A stretch of DNA of 64,000 bases from Acorus gramineus (Eukaryota > Streptophyta > Magnoliopsida > Acorales > Acoraceae). The notes under the pieces were generated by a model. It searched no databases and was not told where the DNA came from. It was given only the letters and a program-made list of their open reading frames with translations. A program made the translations under genes and the position numbers. The stretch's first letter is position 1, and every line of letters begins with the position of its first letter. The stretch covers positions 2,649,431-2,713,430 of the forward strand of contig JAUJYN010000012.1 in assembly GCA_030737835.1 (NCBI GenBank). The letters run 5' to 3'. Below are positions 58,379 to 64,000 of the stretch, piece after piece.

Positions 58379-61300
58379 ATGTTCGAAGCTCACGTAATGA
58401 TCTCTTCCTCGTTCGACGGTTTCTGTGATTCGTTGTTGTTTTTTTTTTTATATGTGAATTCGAGGGTTAGCAGTTGTTTCTCCGTTTTGTTTCATTTGAT
58501 TCGGTTGTGCTTCTGAGATTTTGGTTGTTAGTGTTGCAGTGCATTGATTTGAATTGTTTTTTTTTAGGGTTAGAATTACGTGCATAGAGTTTCTTTGAAT
58601 GAAGTGTGTCGAGTGGTGGAACATTTGGTGTGCAAAGTCAAAAAAAAAAATGGAATAAGAGACTGATAAATGTATTTAATGGTTTGGTTTTGAGAATTTG
58701 TTGCGGAAAGCAATGTGAGATTGCTATGATTGTTGAGGAATTTTAAGAAGAAATAGTGTTTTATGGTTGTTGTCTACAATGATGGGCAATGAAGGTGAAG
58801 AAAGTCATCGCGCGTGGTCTTGAGAAGGGTAACTTCTTAATATCATTTGTTGGAATTCTAGAGGTTTAATTGTACAAGGAAAATGTTAGGGACAATAATT
58901 CTAGCGGTCACTTTTGCAGCCCCCAAAATGTTTAGAATTTTTTTTTTTTGAAAAAGGAAGTGTGTATGTTGCAACTGAATTGAATACCTTTTACATTTTC
59001 CTAATCTAATATATATACTAGTCTAACCTAATATATACTAGATTAGGGGGGAGTGGGGACTGCAGGAAGCACTAAGTGTGTCAACACCTTTTGGACAAAT
59101 ATATTGGCATGAATTACTAGAATCTGGACTTGAATTGAGGTCTGGAAAGGCAAGTTCTCAAGCACGAGTGGAAAGGTGGTTTTCCTTAAATTTATGTTGT
59201 CCAATTTGCCAATCTTTATATGTTTGTGTTGGAGATTCCCCTGGGCATTGTAGACAGGTGAGTTTTGGAAAATGGATATCTGATTTGTTGTCGCCCCTTG
59301 TCAAAGCCGCTACGGTTTAAATTAGGTGCTGCTGCTGCAATAGATTCAACCTTCAACTGGGATCCTGGAAAAAGATATAAAAACAGAGGGATAGGAGAAA
59401 TAAAGCCAAGGTTACCCAGCTTTTGATCCCAGCTATATGTGAAGCTTTATAGTTGATTAGAAATGAGGTGATTTTTAATATCCCCTAATTGAAAAATATG
59501 GGAGAATGTTGTCAGTTTATAAAGGTTTCAGTTGTACATTATGGAGGGGGGTATAAACTGTGTGTATTGATGAGGGTAAGTTGGATTACCGTGTAGATGC
59601 AGACACCTGCTGGGTTGTCCTTAGTTGATATCTTAGCTACTTTATTTTCTTTTTACCTCATTGGAATTGTACCCCTGCTTCTTTAATACAATTTGTTGCA
59701 GAATTCCTACCAGTCCTTAAAAAATAGTCATTGATAAAGCTGAAGCTTCTATATTTTTCATGGATTACAGGTTCTATATTTGCTTCGAAAATATTTGGGA
59801 GAATATGTGGAGGGGCTTTCAGCTGAAGCTCTAAGGATCAGTGTTTGGAAAGGTTTTACCTAAACTGTTCATTTGTTTATTGATGTTAAATGATTTTTTT
59901 GGGTCGAATATACTTCAATAACATTCTTTTCATGGTGGTTTGGTTTTTGCCCCCAAAATTTTACTTGTTATCACGTCAAAAGTTTGAGCATGGATGGAGT
60001 AATGTCCAATTTTCTTGTCATGAGATGAGGTGAAGTTCTATATTTTATTCATCATTACATTTGTTAGAATTTCTATCGACAGCACAACAGCTTGGCCAGG
60101 CCCCTGAGATCGTCCTACTTGACATTAAGCCCCAACATCGTGCTCTTTAGCAGATTACTATTTAATTCGGACAAAAGCTCAAAACGCTTAATCACAAATT
60201 TGAGACCTCGGATGTAAACATCCTCTGCTGAGCTAAAAAGAAATGAGTCATCCGCATACTAAACATGCGAGAATGTTGGTCCCCCGGAAGTGTACACAAG
60301 ACCTTTAAACCATCCCTCCTCCGTCATTTTCGTCATTTTTTTAAAAGCATAGGTGACCAGGATAAACAATGACGATGATAAGAGACCACAATCATCCCAA
60401 CTTAAACCTTAAAAATCAGTCCCACCACTCTAGAAGTTGACGGGCATCAAGAATTATGATAGAGGGATATAATAGAGTGACATGCCACTAATATATTTTT
60501 TAAGAAGGATAAATTAGTAGAGGAGAATATTAGTTGTCTATGTGGTGGTAATTTATGCTGAATAGAACCAGTGATATAGGTTTAATGAGTGAGGTGTTCA
60601 GTGAACATTTCCTATATCAGATGTGTTATAAACAGAATTTACATAATGAAACTTATGCGGAAAAGCTGTAAAGATTTTTATTGTTAATGATTTTTCTTTG
60701 GAGCTCTAACCATATTTACTGTATGAACAACATTGATTTTTCTTCAAGTTCCTTGTGGTTGGACCTGTACTTTATCTTTGTGTATATTTTCCTGATTTTA
60801 CCCAAGGAGCATAGGTTGCAGCTTCATGAAAAACTCACAATCTGGATTTATTTAATCAAATTTCTTCAAGTATTTCAAAATATTAATGTCTTACTAAACT
60901 AATTCACTGGATTTTATATAACGATATCTCTATAAGTATTCCAAATTCATTAAAGTCATCATGAAAATTTCAACAGTCAATGAATATTGGGTGATACAAA
61001 ATCGTAAAATCCATTTTATTTGTAGTTAAATTTATTTGTTGATTTGCTTGATGTTAATCTTTTGTACGAAGATCAGAAAATTGTTGTACCTATTGGAGTC
61101 ATTATATAGGCTTGTTGGGTAATGGGCATATTCCCAGAGGCCTCGGGGTTGGGGGGGGGGGCAACGCCCCCCATGGGCCGCAGCTCCCTCGGGCCGGAGG
61201 AGAAGACCGTTAAAATTATACGTGGGATTTAGTTGATCTTCCGCTGGGGGAGAGGACCGTTGGCTGTCATTGGGTTTTCATAGTAAAATACAAGGCTAAT

Positions 61301-63108
61301 GGGGTTGTTGAGCGGTACAAGGCACGCCTTATTGTAAAAAACTTTATTCAGACTCTAGGAAAGGATTTTCATTCTACATTTGCTCCTGTTGCCCAGCTGA
61401 CTACTGTTCGGCCTCTTGTCTCTCTTACTGCTTATCACAATTGGCCTCTTCATTAGATGGATGTGAAGAATGCTTTTCTTCATGGGGACCTGATAGGGAA
61501 AATTTATATGGATCCTCCATCTGGTTTTCATTTTTAGGGGGAGTATTCTGGGAAGGTGTATCTCCTTCTCAAGCCCCTATATGGACTGAAGCAGTCTCCG
61601 AGAGCATTGTTTCAGAGGTTTAGTGTAATCATTCTCTCTCTTGGATTCACTCACTGTCATGCTGATCATACTTACATCATTCGTCGAAGTAATGGACGAT
61701 GCACCATTGTTCTAGTTTACGTGGATGATATCATTATCAAAGGAGATGATGCTGATTACATTGTGAGAGTGAAGACTGAGCTTGGACATGCGTATGATGT
61801 GAAGGGTTTAGGTCCTCTTTGGTATTTTTTTGGGATTGAGATGGCTCGTTCATGTCATGGTATTTCGCTTTCCCAGCAAAAATACACTCGACTTTCTTGA
61901 GGACACCGATATGCTTGGATGTTGCCCTGCCACTTCTCCTATGGACCAGAACCATTGCTTGCATGTTGAATCAGGCGATCTTATGCTAGATACTTATTTG
62001 TATCAGTGTCTAGTGGGTCGTTTGATGTACTTGACGAATGCTAGACCTGATTTGACCTTTGCTGTCAGCGTGGTGAATCAATCATGCATGCCCCACAGAC
62101 TTTTCACTTAGATGCTGTTTACAGGGTTCTTCGATACTTGAAGTCATGCTCAGGTCTTGGCTTATTCTATGCTACCAGTGCTCAACCCACCATTTATTGC
62201 TACATTGACGCAGATTATGCTGGTTTCCTCACTGATCGCTGATCCACTTCTGGTTTCTGTACTTTCCATGGGGGGCAATCTTATTTCCTGGAAAAGTAAG
62301 AAAAAGAGCGTTATCTCTCTCGTTCTACTGCTGAGGCGGAGTATCGTGCCATGGCCCAAGGCACATGTGAGATCATTTGGTTGCACTCTATTTTGACTTT
62401 CTTTTGATCAAGTTGGGATTCCCTGTAGCTGGTTCATCTATTTTGTTTTGTGATAATCGATTTGCCATTATGCTTGCCTCATATTCATTTCTTCATGAGA
62501 GGACCAAGCACATTGAGATTGATGTTCACGCTCTTTGAGAGAGTACAGTCGGGCGCCATTGACATAGTTTTTGTCTCCTCCAATGAATAGCTTGTTGATA
62601 TGTTCACCAAGTCCGTTGGTTTTATAGGCCTGTTGGGCCTATTCTCTGAGGCCCAAGGGTTGGGGGGTTTTATTCTTGGAGGCTCAGGGGCTTGGGCATG
62701 ATCATTTTTGGTTCTTTTATAAGTTTTGGAGGGGCTTTATTATGTTTTTCCTTTTTCTTCTTAATTTCATTTCATGCAATGGTTTTTGGAGATCGATCCC
62801 TCGTGTTCTTATGTTTGGAGCTTTGTAATTAATAAGATAGTTCCAATCTCTTTTCTGAATAAGCAGGTTTTTTTTAAAAAAAGACGTTAGATATTTTTTT
62901 TTCATTTTTATTTTAGAAAAGTTCAGTTACTATTAAATGGGATATATTGCATTGCATATATGGCTAACGCCAAAATTCATTAAACCTTAATTTTCCTATT
63001 ACAGGAGATGTTGTGTTGAAAGACTTGAAATTGAAGGCAGAAGCACTCAATTCTCTGAAACTTCCTGTGTTTGTGAGAGCTGGCTTTGTTGGTACAATCA
63101 CCTTGAAG
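58379..63108 (+). CDS. VPS13: VPS13 lipid-transfer protein, N-terminal part (exons 1-3, gene runs off the right edge)
   Basis: Coding exons are 58379-58393 (15 nt, MFEAH), 59771-59852 (82 nt) and 63005-63108 (104 nt), with GT/AG borders and fitting phases; together they give 67 residues. VLYLLRKYLGEYVEGLSAEA, LRISVWKGDVVLKDLKLKAE and LPVFVRAGFVGTITLK form the highly conserved VPS13 N-terminal (chorein) motif. VPS13 proteins are very large rod-like bridges that move lipids between membranes at contact sites; in plants they occur as VPS13M-type proteins and SHRUBBY. The rest of the gene lies to the right. Exon 1 encodes only five residues. Intron 1 is 1.4 kb and intron 2 is 3.15 kb, the latter holding a LINE fragment and a Copia relic. 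No defect is seen in the visible exons. Confidence 0.92.
60080..60430 (-). mobile_element. LINE (non-LTR) reverse transcriptase fragment in VPS13 intron 2
   Basis: On the minus strand, frame-corrupted RT blocks can be read: SSLFILVTYAFKKM, a GGPTFSHV block, then YADDSFLFSSAEDVYI (the F/YADD catalytic motif of plant LINEs) and KFVIKRFELLSELNSNLLKS. Stops occur between the blocks. No ends or target duplication can be identified. Confidence 0.65.
61108..62690 (+). mobile_element. Decayed Ty1/copia retroelement fragment in VPS13 intron 2
   Basis: Copia RT is recognisable: YKARLIVKNF near 61310, LTTVRPLVSL, then MDVKNAFLHGDL (61457 on), LLKPLYGLKQSPRALFQRF (61560 on) and IVLVYVDDIIIKGDD (about 61710-61755), followed by LYQCLVGRLMYLTNARPDLT and an RNase H remnant to about 62600. 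TAG stops at 61454-61456 and after PSGFHF, and several frame changes, show decay. LTR-like words flank it: 'ataggcttgttggg...gaggcctcggggttgg' at 61107-61160 and 'ataggcctgttggg...gaggcccaagggttgg' at 62620-62665. Confidence 0.8.
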
Positions 63109-64000
63109 GTATAGTTTCTATTTCATACAATTTTCTTTATTTCCTTTTCCATTTGTTTTTTTTGCCCTATAGTATTAGATGGAATTTATGAGGCTTTCCC
63201 TGTCTAATTGATTGATAAACATTACCGTCAGTGGACTATCCAACCCTAGAAGCCATATATTTATCCTTTCCCTCTTGAAACCCATTGGGAAACATCACCA
63301 TCATTGCATCTTCACTTAAATAGATTCAGTCTCATGTAGTTTGTGTGTTGTCCAAGTGACCACTTGTATCAGATATTCAGTCCTTATGTGCGGGTTGTTC
63401 TCTTTGAATATGTTATTGTGGAAATGAAAAACTGTTGCTCCTTCTTAGAACAATACTTGGAGATGAATTTTCTGAATCTTGTTCATCTACTTCCTGCCTG
63501 AAAACTTGTTGCTCAGCTGTCTCCATGTCAAACACTCCATTGAATACTTAGTTATTAGTTGCTTCTGTGATTCACTCATCATCCTCTTCGATATACTCTA
63601 GGAAGATGGAATCATAAAATTCTTGATTTCTCATGCAACCTTAAGAATCATTTCTTAACTTCTGATTATACACCATGTGCATCGGTCCGCTAAGCTTCTT
63701 CTGTGTCAGTTTGTTTCTCTTCTTGGTGTGGATCTGTTTGAAATAAGAAAATAGAAGATTAATTTTAAAATGTAGTATAAGAGAATAATAAAATCTGGAT
63801 TAAATAATTATTACTTATACACTTGGGCATTACTTGTTTAAAAGTGCTCCAATGCCGCATGTATGCTGATATAGATAAAGTGAGTTTTGGAGTCTAAGAT
63901 GCCAGTCCCTTGATCACCACCTCAAAGGATGACCACTAAACAGTTGGCATCGTTTGAATACATTGCCGCCTTAGCATGTCTCTTTTGAACATTCTGGCCT
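63109..64000 (+). other. VPS13 intron 3 (partial)
   Basis: Follows the donor GTATAG at 63109. I find no next exon before the window ends, so the intron is at least about 0.9 kb. No transposon is recognisable in it. Confidence 0.6.

Noticed and set aside
59078-59320. 80-codon plus frame in VPS13 intron 1
   Set aside because: No recognised domain, no supporting splice context, and between two good VPS13 exons.

Overview
The window is nuclear DNA of a flowering plant. Its genes have spliced exons with GT/AG borders, GC-rich first coding exons in AT-rich surroundings, and a dense load of plant transposons. The GC-rich first exons (FIGL1, GT47, PDCL3) suggest a monocot, possibly a non-grass one, but this is only a hint.

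Five host genes can be supported. (1) Minus strand, 501-3077: the first four coding exons of FIGL1, an AAA-ATPase of meiotic recombination control; its ATPase domain lies off the left edge. (2) Minus strand, 6127-9843: a complete four-exon GT47/exostosin glycosyltransferase (434 aa). (3) Plus strand, 17874-22074: a complete four-exon phosducin-like protein 3 homologue (252 aa). (4) Plus strand, 28794-29519: a single-exon LOB-domain (LBD) transcription factor with a Gln/Met/His-rich tail. (5) Plus strand, 58379 to beyond 63108: the first three coding exons of a VPS13 lipid-transfer protein, whose second intron carries LINE and Copia debris. They are unrelated housekeeping or developmental genes and no pathway links them.

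Between the genes lie mobile elements, several of which can be delimited to the base. A 6,035-bp Mutator-like element (29583-35617; perfect 9-bp target duplication, about 110-bp inverted ends) carries a broken MULE transposase and a plant mobile domain (PMD) gene, and sits 54 bp after the LBD stop codon. A 17,265-bp Ty3/gypsy element of Tat/Ogre type (37407-54671; 5-bp target duplication CCTGG, LTRs of about 2.3 kb) has gag, three successive aspartic-protease-like domains, a G-patch, RT, RNase H, a second (archaeal-like) RNase H and integrase. It is broken by many frameshifts and has inserted into the LTR of a related element lying in the opposite direction. Smaller elements include at least five non-autonomous Mutator-type elements with 8-10 bp target duplications (one carrying 92-bp hairpin tandem repeats, one resembling a Pack-MULE), Tourist-like MITEs with TTA duplications, a short solo LTR and SINE-like relics.

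The most unusual structures are the triple protease plus G-patch of the retroelement, the transposase plus PMD layout of the MULE together with a perfect 32-bp subterminal palindrome shared with a relative near 4.3 kb, and the hairpin tandem array at 10581-10968.
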